Positions 23,275 to 30,983 of a stretch of 64,000 bases of DNA are shown here, in pieces. Position numbers and translations under genes: made by a program. The notes under the pieces were generated by a model. That model ran no database searches and was not told the DNA's origin. It saw nothing but the letters and a program-made list of their open reading frames with translations. Source of the stretch: Oscillospiraceae bacterium (GTDB taxonomy: Bacteria; Bacillota; Clostridia; Oscillospirales; Acutalibacteraceae); contig CP107220.1 in assembly GCA_025757685.1 (NCBI GenBank), forward strand, positions 335,501 to 399,500, in the 5' to 3' direction. Position 1 is the first letter of the stretch, and each line of letters begins with the position of its first letter.

Positions 23275-24699
23275 ATGAAAAAAACAAAAATTATTTGCAC
23301 CCTCGGTCCGGCAACGGATGACGATCAGGTGTTGGCGGATATGATTAAGGCCGGTATGGATGTGGCACGGTTCAACTTTAGTCACGGTGATTACGATGCC
23401 CAGTCCAAGCGGCTGGAGCAGTTGATACGTGTGCGTGAGACGCAGGGTGTGCCGGTGGCTACCTTGCTGGATACCAAGGGTCCGGAAATTCGCACCGGGG
23501 ACTTTGAAGATCCAAACGGTGTTGTGATTCACAAAGGTGATACTTTTACGCTTACCACAAAAAAATGCCTGGGTGATGCCAAGCACTGCTATGTGAACTA
23601 CCCCGGGCTGGTAGAAGATGTAGAAGTGGGCACCTCTATCCTCATTAACGACGGCCTGATCGCCATGGAGGTGACGGAGCTGCGCCGGGACGAGATCGTT
23701 TGCCGGGTAACGGACGGTGGTCTGCTTACCAACAAAAAGGGCGTGAATGTGCCGGACATCAGCCTGAATATGCCTTACCTGTCTCCGGCAGATATGCAGG
23801 ATCTGGAATTCGGCGCGTCTCATGATTTCGATTTTATCGCTGCGTCCTTTGTGCGTACCGCAGGGGATGTGATCTATCTGCGCAACTTCTGCCAGGCGCT
23901 GGGCTGGAACGATGTGCGTATTATTGCTAAAATCGAGAATATGGAGGGCGTCAATAACATTGACGCGATTATTGAAGAAGCGGACGGCATTATGGTGGCC
24001 CGCGGCGACATGGGCGTAGAAATCCCCTTTGAGCGGATCCCTGCTATTCAGAAGATGATCATTCGCAAGGTGTATTCTGCCGGCAAAGTGGTGGTGACCG
24101 CTACCCAAATGCTGGAGTCTATGATCACCAATCCCCGCCCCACCCGGGCAGAGATCACCGATGTGGCGAACGCCATTTATGACGGCACCTCCGCCATTAT
24201 GCTCAGTGGCGAGACCGCTATGGGCGCCCATCCGGTAGAGGCAGTGCAGACCATGGCAACCATTGCTGCTACCACGGAGGAGGACATTGACTACAAGGTG
24301 CGCTTTTCCAATGTGTATCCGGCGCCGCTGACGAAAAATATTACTTCTGCTATCGGTCACGCTACGGTGACCACCGCCCATGACCTGGGCGCTGCCGCCA
24401 TCGTAACGGTTACGCAAAGCGGTACCACCGCCCGCATGATCTCCAAGTACCGCCCGGATGTACCTATTATCGGCGCCACTACGGAGGAGAAGGTGCTGCA
24501 CCAGCTGATGCTCAGTTGGGGCGTGGTGCCGGTACGCTGCGTGCGCCAGGATAATACGGATGCTCTGTTTGACCACGCGGTGGAGGTGGGCCGTACGACC
24601 GGCCTGATCCACCCGGACGATATTGTGGTCATTACCGCCGGTATTCCTCTGGGTGCCAGCGGCACAACGAATATGCTGAAAGTGCAGACGGTGCGATGA
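23275..24699 (+). CDS. pyk: Pyruvate kinase
   Basis: A 474-residue glycolytic enzyme converting phosphoenolpyruvate and ADP to pyruvate and ATP, feeding the PFOR encoded upstream. Marks: KTKIICTLGPATDD at the start, ARFNFSHGDY (substrate and K+ site), the catalytic lysine in IIAKIENMEGV, and the metal/PEP motif MVARGDMGVEIP. The regulatory C-terminal domain is present, but the additional PEP-utiliser-like domain of Bacillus pyruvate kinase is absent, which agrees with the length. AAGGAG precedes the ATG. It overlaps the following acetyltransferase by ATGA, and that in turn overlaps mltG, so three unrelated functions share a transcript. Confidence 0.97.
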   Translation: MKKTKIICTLGPATDDDQVLADMIKAGMDVARFNFSHGDYDAQSKRLEQLIRVRETQGVPVATLLDTKGPEIRTGDFEDPNGVVIHKGDTFTLTTKKCLGDAKHCYVNYPGLVEDVEVGTSILINDGLIAMEVTELRRDEIVCRVTDGGLLTNKKGVNVPDISLNMPYLSPADMQDLEFGASHDFDFIAASFVRTAGDVIYLRNFCQALGWNDVRIIAKIENMEGVNNIDAIIEEADGIMVARGDMGVEIPFERIPAIQKMIIRKVYSAGKVVVTATQMLESMITNPRPTRAEITDVANAIYDGTSAIMLSGETAMGAHPVEAVQTMATIAATTEEDIDYKVRFSNVYPAPLTKNITSAIGHATVTTAHDLGAAAIVTVTQSGTTARMISKYRPDVPIIGATTEEKVLHQLMLSWGVVPVRCVRQDNTDALFDHAVEVGRTTGLIHPDDIVVITAGIPLGASGTTNMLKVQTVR

Positions 24700-25184
24700 G
24701 TCCCTTGCGCTTTTTTACCGCCGAGGATCCGGATATGGCCCGGGTGCGTGCCATTCGCCGACAGGTGTTTGTGCAGGACTTGGGCGTGCCGGAGCAGCAG
24801 GAGTTTGACGCGGCGGATCTGCCGGGGGCAGATACCGTTTATGCGCTGCTGACGGCAGAGGGCAGCCCTCTGGGCACCGGTCGCCTGCAAGGGGCGGCGG
24901 AGAACTATAAAATCGGGCGCATTGCCTTTTTACCCGCTGCCAGAGGGCAGGGGAGCGGCTGCCGACTGGTAACGGCGCTGGTGCGCCGTGCCGCCGAACA
25001 GGGCGCGCACCGTGTGCCGGTGGACGCTCGGCTGGAGGCTGTGGGCTTTTATGAGAAGTTGGGGTTTGTGCCCTGCGGCCAGCCGTTTGAGCAGCGGGGT
25101 ATGCGCCATTTGCCAATGGAATTGACCGGGGCGGCACTGCGCCGCCTGTTGGGAGAGAACGACCATGACGAAGAAGAAAAATAA
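24696..25184 (+). CDS. GNAT-family N-acetyltransferase
   Basis: A 162-residue acetyltransferase of the GNAT superfamily, which moves an acetyl group from acetyl-CoA to an amine. The acetyl-CoA binding signature is the IGRIAFLPAARGQGSGCRLV stretch near residues 72-91. VQDLGVPEQQEFD and FYEKLGFVPCGQPFE are typical of the ElaA/YjcF-like branch. It overlaps pyk by 4 bases and mltG by 20. Acceptor unknown. Confidence 0.88.
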   Translation: MSPLRFFTAEDPDMARVRAIRRQVFVQDLGVPEQQEFDAADLPGADTVYALLTAEGSPLGTGRLQGAAENYKIGRIAFLPAARGQGSGCRLVTALVRRAAEQGAHRVPVDARLEAVGFYEKLGFVPCGQPFEQRGMRHLPMELTGAALRRLLGENDHDEEEK

Positions 25185-26205
25185 ATCCCTGCGAATCTTG
25201 TTGCCGGTGCTGCTGATCGTGGCGCTGGTGGCTGCCGGGCTGTATGCCTACAATCTGGTGCGCACGGATGTGGCCGGGGAGCGGGGCAGCAGCGCCAAGT
25301 ACACTCTGGTGATTGAGGACAACGACTTTGCTTACGAAATCGGCGCCAAGCTGAAAAACGCCGGTATGATCAAAAGCGATACGGTGTGGACCTGGTGGAT
25401 GGACCGCAATTACCCGGATTTTACATACTATAACGGCGAGTATTACCTAAACGCCGGCATGAGCTATCAGGATCTGGCGGAGAAGCTGCAAAACCCGGAC
25501 ATTAGCCATAAGAAGGTGAAGGTCACCATTCCCGAGGGCTACACGGTGTTTGATATTGCCTCTACGCTGGAAAAAAAGAATGTGTGCAGCGCCAAGGATT
25601 TCTTAAAGGCGTGCAGCACCACCGAGGGCTACGATTATGACTGGCTGGCGGACTTTCCCAAGAATGACCCCCATGTGGGCTATATTTTGGAGGGCTTTTT
25701 GTTCCCGGCTACTTATGACTTTGGGGAGAATTCCAAGGCTACGGATATTGCAGATGCGATGTTAGAGGCCTTTGACCAGCGGATTACCGATGAGGTGAAA
25801 ACCTATTGCAAGCAGCGGGGCTACACGCTGTACCAGTTTGTGACCCTGTGCTCTATTGTGCAAAAGGAGGCACTGAGCAAATCCAGTCAAGGCAATATTG
25901 CCTCTACTTTGGAGAATCGGCTGGACAAGGGCATGAAGATCGAGTGCGATGTGACCTATTACTACGCCAAGGCGTTGCGGGACCATGGCTTTTCCCAGTC
26001 GGTGTATGACGCTTATTACACCTACCGTTGCCCCGGCCTGCCTGCCGGTCCCATTGCCAACCCGGGTACGGAAATTATGACTGCCACCGTGGAGCACCCC
26101 AGTACCGATTATTTGTATTTCTTCTCGGACCTGAAAGGGAACTTCCACTTTGCCGCTACTTATGGTGAATTTGAAAGTTTAAAGGCCAAGTATCCCTGGA
26201 AATAA
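25165..26205 (+). CDS. mltG: Endolytic transglycosylase MltG
   Basis: A 346-residue membrane-anchored murein transglycosylase (YceG family) that cuts nascent glycan strands and sets their length. A short basic cytoplasmic start is followed by one membrane helix at about residues 9-29. A LysM-like subdomain covers the IPEGYTVFDIASTL region. The catalytic domain holds the glutamate in CSIVQKEALSK and the conserved PGLPAGPIANPG segment. The catalytic part faces outward. Overlaps the acetyltransferase by 20 bases. Confidence 0.95.
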   Translation: MTKKKNKSLRILLPVLLIVALVAAGLYAYNLVRTDVAGERGSSAKYTLVIEDNDFAYEIGAKLKNAGMIKSDTVWTWWMDRNYPDFTYYNGEYYLNAGMSYQDLAEKLQNPDISHKKVKVTIPEGYTVFDIASTLEKKNVCSAKDFLKACSTTEGYDYDWLADFPKNDPHVGYILEGFLFPATYDFGENSKATDIADAMLEAFDQRITDEVKTYCKQRGYTLYQFVTLCSIVQKEALSKSSQGNIASTLENRLDKGMKIECDVTYYYAKALRDHGFSQSVYDAYYTYRCPGLPAGPIANPGTEIMTATVEHPSTDYLYFFSDLKGNFHFAATYGEFESLKAKYPWK

Positions 26206-26272
26206 TGGACTTTTGGCGATTATCACCAAAGAACGGAGCCAAAGTTTGGAGAAAGTGCCAAAGGCCTTTTCG

Positions 26273-26302
26273 TTGACGGCAAAATTGAAAATATGGTAAA
26301 AT
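26273..26302 (+). promoter_or_regulatory. Promoter for the secreted repeat protein gene
   Basis: TTGACG (26273-26278), an 18-bp spacer and TAAAAT (26297-26302) preceded by TGG (extended -10). Confidence 0.6.
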
Positions 26303-26372
26303 AAGTGTGTCCCTTGTGGGGCGCACTTATATTTTTACCTTCATACAAAGAAACAAAGAAAGCGAGGATTTT

Positions 26373-27443
26373 ATGAAAAAATTACTTTCCACCCTGCTGG
26401 CTGTGATGCTGGCTGTAACCATGCTCACCGGCATGGCGATCCCTGCCCAGGCAGCGGAGAACGACATTTTCAACCCCGGCGTGCTGGAACTGGACGGCAG
26501 CCGTACTTTTACCATCAGCAAAACCAAAAGTTCTGCCTTCTTTTCTTTTACACCGGAAACCACGGGATGCTACGAATTCCGTATTCAAAATAGAAAATTG
26601 AAAGATGTAGATGTGGATTTTGGCATAATGGACAATTATGCAATGATGTTAACTTCTGCAGGAGAGGTAGATGCGGCGCGTTACAGAGGTGTTTCAGATA
26701 CGCTTGCGACTGCAATGACTTTACAAGCAGGTGAGCGTTATTTGATTTATTTTACTGCTTATAACCAGGAGCAATGGGAGCGCCCGGTGGATTTTAATGT
26801 GAATGTGGGTATGCACACACATGACGTTATAGAGGGCAATATTAAAGCCACGCATCACGATGATGGCGAGAACTATAAGCTGTGCAAGTATTGCGATGAG
26901 TATAAGGGCTACATGAATGATTACAATGCCTATGAGACCGTCGCATTGAGCAAGACTTCCTATACCTATGACGGCAAAGAGAAAAAACCGGGCGTTACGG
27001 TTACGGATTGGTTGGGCGATCCTATCTCCAAGAGTGAGTACACCGTGACTTATCCCAAGAGCGCCAAGAATGTAGGCAAATATACCGTGACCATCAAGTT
27101 TAAGAACCACTATGTCGGCACGGAAAAGCGCACTTTTACCATCAATCCCAAGGGCACTTCTTTGAGCAAGGTGACCAGCCCCAAAAAAGCCCAGCTGAAA
27201 GTGACTTGGAAGAAGCAGGCTGCCCAGACCACCGGCTACCAGGTGCAGTACAGCACGGACAAGAACTTCAAAAAGGGCAACAAGACCGTGACTGTAAAGG
27301 GCGCCAAGACCACCGCCAAGACCATTTCCAAGCTCACCAAGGGCAAGAAATACTATGTGCGGGTGCGTACCTATAAGACGGTGAACAAGACCAATTTCTA
27401 CTCCGGCTGGAGCAAGAGCAGCTCTGTCACCGTGAAAAAATAA
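26373..27443 (+). CDS. Secreted protein with Ig-like and Fn3-like domains
   Basis: A 356-residue exported protein. Residues 1-28 are a signal peptide with cleavage likely after AQA. A first domain (about 30-150) is beta-rich with FFSFTPETTGCYEF, reminiscent of pre-peptidase C-type sandwich domains. A short segment with CKYCDEY may bind metal. The KTSYTYDGKEKKPGV domain (about 213-268) is an Ig-like module common in Firmicutes surface proteins. The C-terminal about 85 residues are Fn3-like (VTWKKQ, YQVQYSTD, KYYVRVRTYK). The strong lysine content of the last two modules suggests wall or polymer contact. The ATG at 26373 follows GCGAGGA. Function unknown; monocistronic. Confidence 0.82.
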   Translation: MKKLLSTLLAVMLAVTMLTGMAIPAQAAENDIFNPGVLELDGSRTFTISKTKSSAFFSFTPETTGCYEFRIQNRKLKDVDVDFGIMDNYAMMLTSAGEVDAARYRGVSDTLATAMTLQAGERYLIYFTAYNQEQWERPVDFNVNVGMHTHDVIEGNIKATHHDDGENYKLCKYCDEYKGYMNDYNAYETVALSKTSYTYDGKEKKPGVTVTDWLGDPISKSEYTVTYPKSAKNVGKYTVTIKFKNHYVGTEKRTFTINPKGTSLSKVTSPKKAQLKVTWKKQAAQTTGYQVQYSTDKNFKKGNKTVTVKGAKTTAKTISKLTKGKKYYVRVRTYKTVNKTNFYSGWSKSSSVTVKK

Positions 27444-27451
27444 GAAAACCG

Positions 27452-27480
27452 TTGACAAATCCGCGCGGGTGTGGTAAACT
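27452..27480 (+). promoter_or_regulatory. Promoter of the infC-rpmI-rplT operon
   Basis: TTGACA (27452-27457), a 17-bp spacer and TAAACT (27475-27480) preceded by TGG (extended -10). Confidence 0.8.
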
Positions 27481-27486
27481 ATTGCC

Positions 27487-27634
27487 ACAACAAAGCAGAA
27501 CGACCCTGTTCTCCCCTCCCGCTGCGGCAAAGAGGGCAATCTTCAATTCCTAAGATTTGAGAGAAGTGCGGGCGTTTTGCGTCCGCACTTTTTGGCTTTT
27601 CAGCCGGTGCAACTTTATCAAAGAGGTGTTATTT
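27487..27634 (+). ncRNA. Leader RNA of the infC operon (candidate L20-type attenuation leader)
   Basis: About 148 bases between the predicted transcript start and the infC start contain an 11-bp terminator hairpin (27564-27574 with 27580-27590) and run on through T-rich sequence to a second ribosome-site region. In B. subtilis the same operon is controlled by ribosomal protein L20 binding its leader and promoting early termination. The position and terminator fit that scheme; the L20-binding pseudoknot was not traced here. Confidence 0.65.
27564..27595 (+). terminator. Leader terminator (attenuator) before infC
   Basis: 11-bp stem, one G-U pair, loop TTTTG, then TTTTT. It lies inside the leader, so it must be conditional. 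Confidence 0.8.
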
Positions 27635-28159
27635 ATCAGCAGAGAAAAGGACACAGTCCAACTCAACGAACAAATTCGGGATAAAGAGCTTCGTATCGTC
27701 TCCGCCGACGGCGAGCAGTTGGGGATCATGAGCGCCCGTGACGCGCAAAAGATTGCCGACGATCGCGGTCTGGATCTGGTGAAGATCGCTCCCCAGGCCA
27801 AGCCCCCGGTCTGCAAGATCATGGATTACAGCAAGTACCGTTATGAGCAGGCCAAGCGGGAGAAAGAGAACCGCAAGAATCAAAAGACGGTGGAAACGAA
27901 AGAGATTCGTCTGTCCCTGAAGATCGACATCGGTGACTTCAACACCAAGCTCAACCATGCCAAGAAGTTCTTAGAGGCCGGCAACAAGCTGAAGGTATCT
28001 ATCCGCCTGCGCGGGCGGGAGATGGCCCACTCTGACCTGGGCGTTGCCACCATGCAGCGCTTTGCCGAGGGGATCGGCGAGCTGGGCTCTGTTGACAAGC
28101 AACCCAAACTGGAGGGCAGACAGATCCTGATGTTTATGTCCCCCAAGGCAGCAAAGTAA
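27635..28159 (+). CDS. infC: Translation initiation factor IF-3
   Basis: A 174-residue IF-3, which keeps ribosomal subunits apart and checks start codons. The N-terminal domain has LNEQIRDKELRIVSADGEQLG and the C-terminal domain contains IRLRGREMAHSDLG. The proposed start is an AUC codon at 27635: it lies 6 bases after GAGGTG and the protein then begins ISREKDTVQLNEQ, as in other Firmicutes IF-3. No in-frame ATG exists in the right place; the in-frame GTG at 27626 is part of the ribosome site, and the upstream TTG at 27557 lies before the leader terminator. AUU/AUC-type starts are known for infC and allow IF-3 to repress itself. First gene of infC-rpmI-rplT. Confidence 0.93.
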   Translation: MSREKDTVQLNEQIRDKELRIVSADGEQLGIMSARDAQKIADDRGLDLVKIAPQAKPPVCKIMDYSKYRYEQAKREKENRKNQKTVETKEIRLSLKIDIGDFNTKLNHAKKFLEAGNKLKVSIRLRGREMAHSDLGVATMQRFAEGIGELGSVDKQPKLEGRQILMFMSPKAAK

Positions 28160-28183
28160 ATTCACAAAACGGAGGAATAGATT

Positions 28184-28381
28184 ATGCCTAAAATCAAAAC
28201 GCACAGCGGCGCAAAAAAGCGCTTCAAGACCACCAAAAGCGGCAAGGTAAAGCGTGCTCACGCTTACACCTCCCACATTTTGACCAAGAAGTCCACCAAG
28301 CGTAAGAGAAACCTGCGCAAGACTGCCGTTGCAGATGTGACCAACCAGAAGCAGTGCAAGCGCCTGGTGCCCTACAAATAA
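28184..28381 (+). CDS. rpmI: 50S ribosomal protein L35
   Basis: A 65-residue basic protein beginning MPKIKTHSGAKKRFKTT, the standard L35 start, with SKRKRNLRKTAV later. Second gene of the infC operon, preceded by CGGAGGAA. Confidence 0.98.
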   Translation: MPKIKTHSGAKKRFKTTKSGKVKRAHAYTSHILTKKSTKRKRNLRKTAVADVTNQKQCKRLVPYK

Positions 28382-28421
28382 GAGACAACGCGTTTTATCA
28401 GAATATCGGAGGTAAGAAAGA

Positions 28422-28775
28422 ATGGCTAGAATTAAAGGCGCTATGGCGACCCGCAAGAGAAGAAAGAAAGTATTAAAGGCTGCAAAGGGCTATTACGGCG
28501 GCAAGCACCGTCTGTTTAAGACTGCTAAGCAGGCTGTGATGAAGAGCGGCCAGTACGCTTACATCGGCCGTAAGCAGAAGAAGAGAGATTTCCGCAGAAT
28601 GTGGATCACCCGTATCTCTGCTGCCTGCAAGGCAAACGGTATGAATTACTCCACCTTTATGAACGGTCTGAAGAAGGCCGGCGTGGACCTGAACAGAAAG
28701 ATGCTGTCTGAGATTGCCATTGCTGATCCGGCGGGCTTCACCGCTCTGACCGAGACCGCTAAGGCTGCTCTGTAA
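28422..28775 (+). CDS. rplT: 50S ribosomal protein L20
   Basis: A 117-residue protein with the L20 start MARIKGAMATRKRRKKVLK and GYYGGKHRLFKTAKQAVM. It assembles early on 23S rRNA and in Firmicutes also represses its own operon through the leader. Last gene of the operon, closed by a strong terminator. Confidence 0.98.
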   Translation: MARIKGAMATRKRRKKVLKAAKGYYGGKHRLFKTAKQAVMKSGQYAYIGRKQKKRDFRRMWITRISAACKANGMNYSTFMNGLKKAGVDLNRKMLSEIAIADPAGFTALTETAKAAL

Positions 28776-28787
28776 GATTTGCCAATG

Positions 28788-28824
28788 ACGGACTGTACCC
28801 TTTTGGGTGCGGTCCGTTTTGTTT
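28788..28824 (+). terminator. Terminator of the infC-rpmI-rplT operon
   Basis: ACGGACTGTACCC pairs with GGGTGCGGTCCGT around a TTTT loop; T-rich tail follows. Confidence 0.9.
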
Positions 28825-28851
28825 TTTTCAAAAAGTCAAAATTTTTTGTCT

Positions 28852-28880
28852 TTGGGTGTTGCACTTTTTTGCGATATAAT
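28852..28880 (+). promoter_or_regulatory. Promoter for the trmH-to-leuS gene run
   Basis: TTGGGT (28852-28857), a 17-bp spacer and a perfect TATAAT (28875-28880). The leader contains a small GTCGGC/GCCGAC hairpin at 28938-28954. This is the only clear promoter seen before a nearly gap-free series of genes. Confidence 0.6.
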
Positions 28881-28984
28881 GTAATATAAGACTTAATTTA
28901 ATAAATAAAGCCAGTGGTTTGGTTAAACAGATAGGGGTCGGCCCGGTGCCGACTGCATAGTAGCACGCCAAAACGGAGATGTGT

Positions 28985-29758
28985 ATGGATAAAATCACGG
29001 GAAAACAGAATCAACTGATCAAGGACACCAAAAAATTGTTGGCCTCCGCCAAGGCACGCCGGGACGCTCGCTCCTTTGTGCTGGAGGGGGCACGGCTTTG
29101 TTTTGATGTCCTTCATTCGTTTTATACCGTTGCGCTGGTGTTGGTCACCGCCGACTGTATGGCGCGCTACCCGGCGGAATGTGCCCGGTTGTGTGATCGG
29201 GCCGATCGGGCGGTGGAGATCAGCAGCGAGGTGGCGGACAAACTGGCGGAGACGGAGCACACCCAAGGCATCTTCTGTGTGTGCAAAATGCCGGCGGAGA
29301 ACCCTACCATTGAGACCGGGCGCTTTATCGCTTTGGACGGGGTGCAGGATCCCAGCAATCTGGGCGCCATCGCCCGCAGCGCAGAGGCGTTGGGCATAGC
29401 CGGTTTGCTGGCGTATAACTGCTGCGATGTGTATAATCCCAAGGCGCTGCGCGCCTCTATGGGCAGCCTGCTGCGGCTGCCGGTGACCGTCAGTCACGAT
29501 TTGCGGGAGGATCTGCTGCTGTATAAGGCAGAGGGGTTCCAGGTGCTTGGCACCGTGCCGGTGGATACGGCAGCCAAAATTACGGAGACCCACTTTACCA
29601 AGTCCTCCATCTGTGTGATCGGTAATGAGGGCAACGGAATCAGCCAGGGGGTCAAGCAGGTGTGCGACGATCTGGTGACCATTCCCATGAAAGGGCGGGC
29701 CGAGAGCCTGAATGCCTCCGTTGCGGCGGCCATTACCATGTGGGAGATGATGCGATGA
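28985..29758 (+). CDS. TrmH-family (SpoU) RNA 2'-O-methyltransferase
   Basis: A 257-residue RNA methyltransferase of the SPOUT/TrmH family, using S-adenosylmethionine to methylate a ribose in rRNA or tRNA. The N-terminal part (KQNQLIKDTKKLLASAKAR, FVLEGARLC) is the substrate-binding domain. The SPOUT domain has FIALDGVQDPSNLGAIARS, VIGNEGNGIS and a C-terminal SLNASVAAAI, the three conserved family motifs. The ATG at 28985 lies 6 bases after CGGAG; an ATG 6 bases earlier directly abuts it. Overlaps dprA by ATGA. The target nucleotide cannot be deduced. Confidence 0.92.
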   Translation: MDKITGKQNQLIKDTKKLLASAKARRDARSFVLEGARLCFDVLHSFYTVALVLVTADCMARYPAECARLCDRADRAVEISSEVADKLAETEHTQGIFCVCKMPAENPTIETGRFIALDGVQDPSNLGAIARSAEALGIAGLLAYNCCDVYNPKALRASMGSLLRLPVTVSHDLREDLLLYKAEGFQVLGTVPVDTAAKITETHFTKSSICVIGNEGNGISQGVKQVCDDLVTIPMKGRAESLNASVAAAITMWEMMR

Positions 29759-30954
29759 GCGAGACGGCCTACTGGGTATGGCTCCAATGTGCCCTGGGAG
29801 AGGGCGCGGCGGTACAGCCTTTGTTAGAAGAATTCGGCAGCGCCAAGGCGGTGTACGACGCCAACATTATGGAGTGGCGCATGACCCCGGCGCTGACAAA
29901 ATATCAGGTGCAGCACTTGGAGAGCACGCCTCTGTCCGCTGCGGACAAAGTGCTTTCCACCTGCAAGCAGCAGGGCTGGCAGATACTCCCCTATGACCAT
30001 CCGGATTATCCCCGCCTGCTGCGGGATCTGCCGGACCCGCCGCTGGTGCTGTATGTGGACGGCACCGTGCCGGACTGGAACCGGCAGTTGACCCTGGGCA
30101 TTGTGGGTACCCGCCAGGCGTCCGCTTATGCGGTGCAGGTGTGCGACATTATGGCTAAGGGCGTGGCAGGCGCCGGAGCCATTGTGGTCAGCGGCGGCGC
30201 GCTGGGAATCGACAGTACCGCCCATAAGGGCGCGATGTTGGCCGGCGGCACCACCGTTGCGGTGCTGGGCTGCGGTCTGGGCACCCGGTATTTGATGCAA
30301 AATGAGCCGCTGCGGGCAGAAATTCGCAGCCACGGTGCGCTGGTAACGGAATTTCGACCCTTTACCCCGGCAGGGAAGCACACCTTCCCTTTGCGTAACC
30401 GCTTGATCAGTGGTATGAGCGAGGGCTTGCTGGTGGTAGAAGCCGGCAGCCACAGCGGCTCTTTGATCACCGCCCGTTGCGCGCTGGAACAGGGGCGCGA
30501 TGTGTACGCAGTGCCCGGCTCCGTGTTGTCTACGGACTTTGCCGGCACAAACGATCTAATCAACGACGGTGCTTATGTGGTGACCCAGCCGGTCCAGCTA
30601 CTTTCCGGTTATGCGGAGCGCTACCACCTGGATTTGGACCGGGTGCCCAGCGTGCAGCAGCTGCTGGCGGCGGAGCAGGACCCGGGCGCCAACTTGCCCC
30701 AAACCTCTAAGGAGTACGATTTTGAACGGCTGGAGGAGGGGCGGCAGCGGCTGAAACAGCGACGAGAAAATCAGGCGCTGCTTACAGCTGCGGAAAGTGC
30801 GGTGCTTGCTGCACTGCCGGAGGTATTCACCCCGGTAGATCAGGTGGCAGCCAAGGCAGCTATGCCCCAGGGGCAGCTGCTGGCGGCGCTGACCAAACTG
30901 GAACTGCTGGATCTGGCGGAGAGCGCCCCCGGCAGCCGCTTTCGGAAGAAATAA
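29755..30954 (+). CDS. dprA: DNA-processing protein DprA
   Basis: A 399-residue DprA/Smf protein, which binds incoming single-stranded DNA and loads RecA during natural transformation. The Rossmann-like core carries LGIVGTRQAS, GGALGIDSTAHKGAM, and FPLRNRLISGMSEGLLVVEA. A short N-terminal SAM-like region and a C-terminal winged-helix domain (from about residue 340) complete the long form. It overlaps trmH by 4 bases and is followed by topA, the typical Firmicutes order. Presence of dprA does not by itself show competence; no com genes are in the window. Confidence 0.96.
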   Translation: MSETAYWVWLQCALGEGAAVQPLLEEFGSAKAVYDANIMEWRMTPALTKYQVQHLESTPLSAADKVLSTCKQQGWQILPYDHPDYPRLLRDLPDPPLVLYVDGTVPDWNRQLTLGIVGTRQASAYAVQVCDIMAKGVAGAGAIVVSGGALGIDSTAHKGAMLAGGTTVAVLGCGLGTRYLMQNEPLRAEIRSHGALVTEFRPFTPAGKHTFPLRNRLISGMSEGLLVVEAGSHSGSLITARCALEQGRDVYAVPGSVLSTDFAGTNDLINDGAYVVTQPVQLLSGYAERYHLDLDRVPSVQQLLAAEQDPGANLPQTSKEYDFERLEEGRQRLKQRRENQALLTAAESAVLAALPEVFTPVDQVAAKAAMPQGQLLAALTKLELLDLAESAPGSRFRKK

Positions 30955-30983
30955 CAGCTCGAGAGAGAAAGGATATAGAATAA

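Noticed and set aside
23272..24612. A 446-codon frame antisense to pyruvate kinase
   Set aside because: It mirrors pyk almost end to end, with no family match, and its composition is shadow-like.
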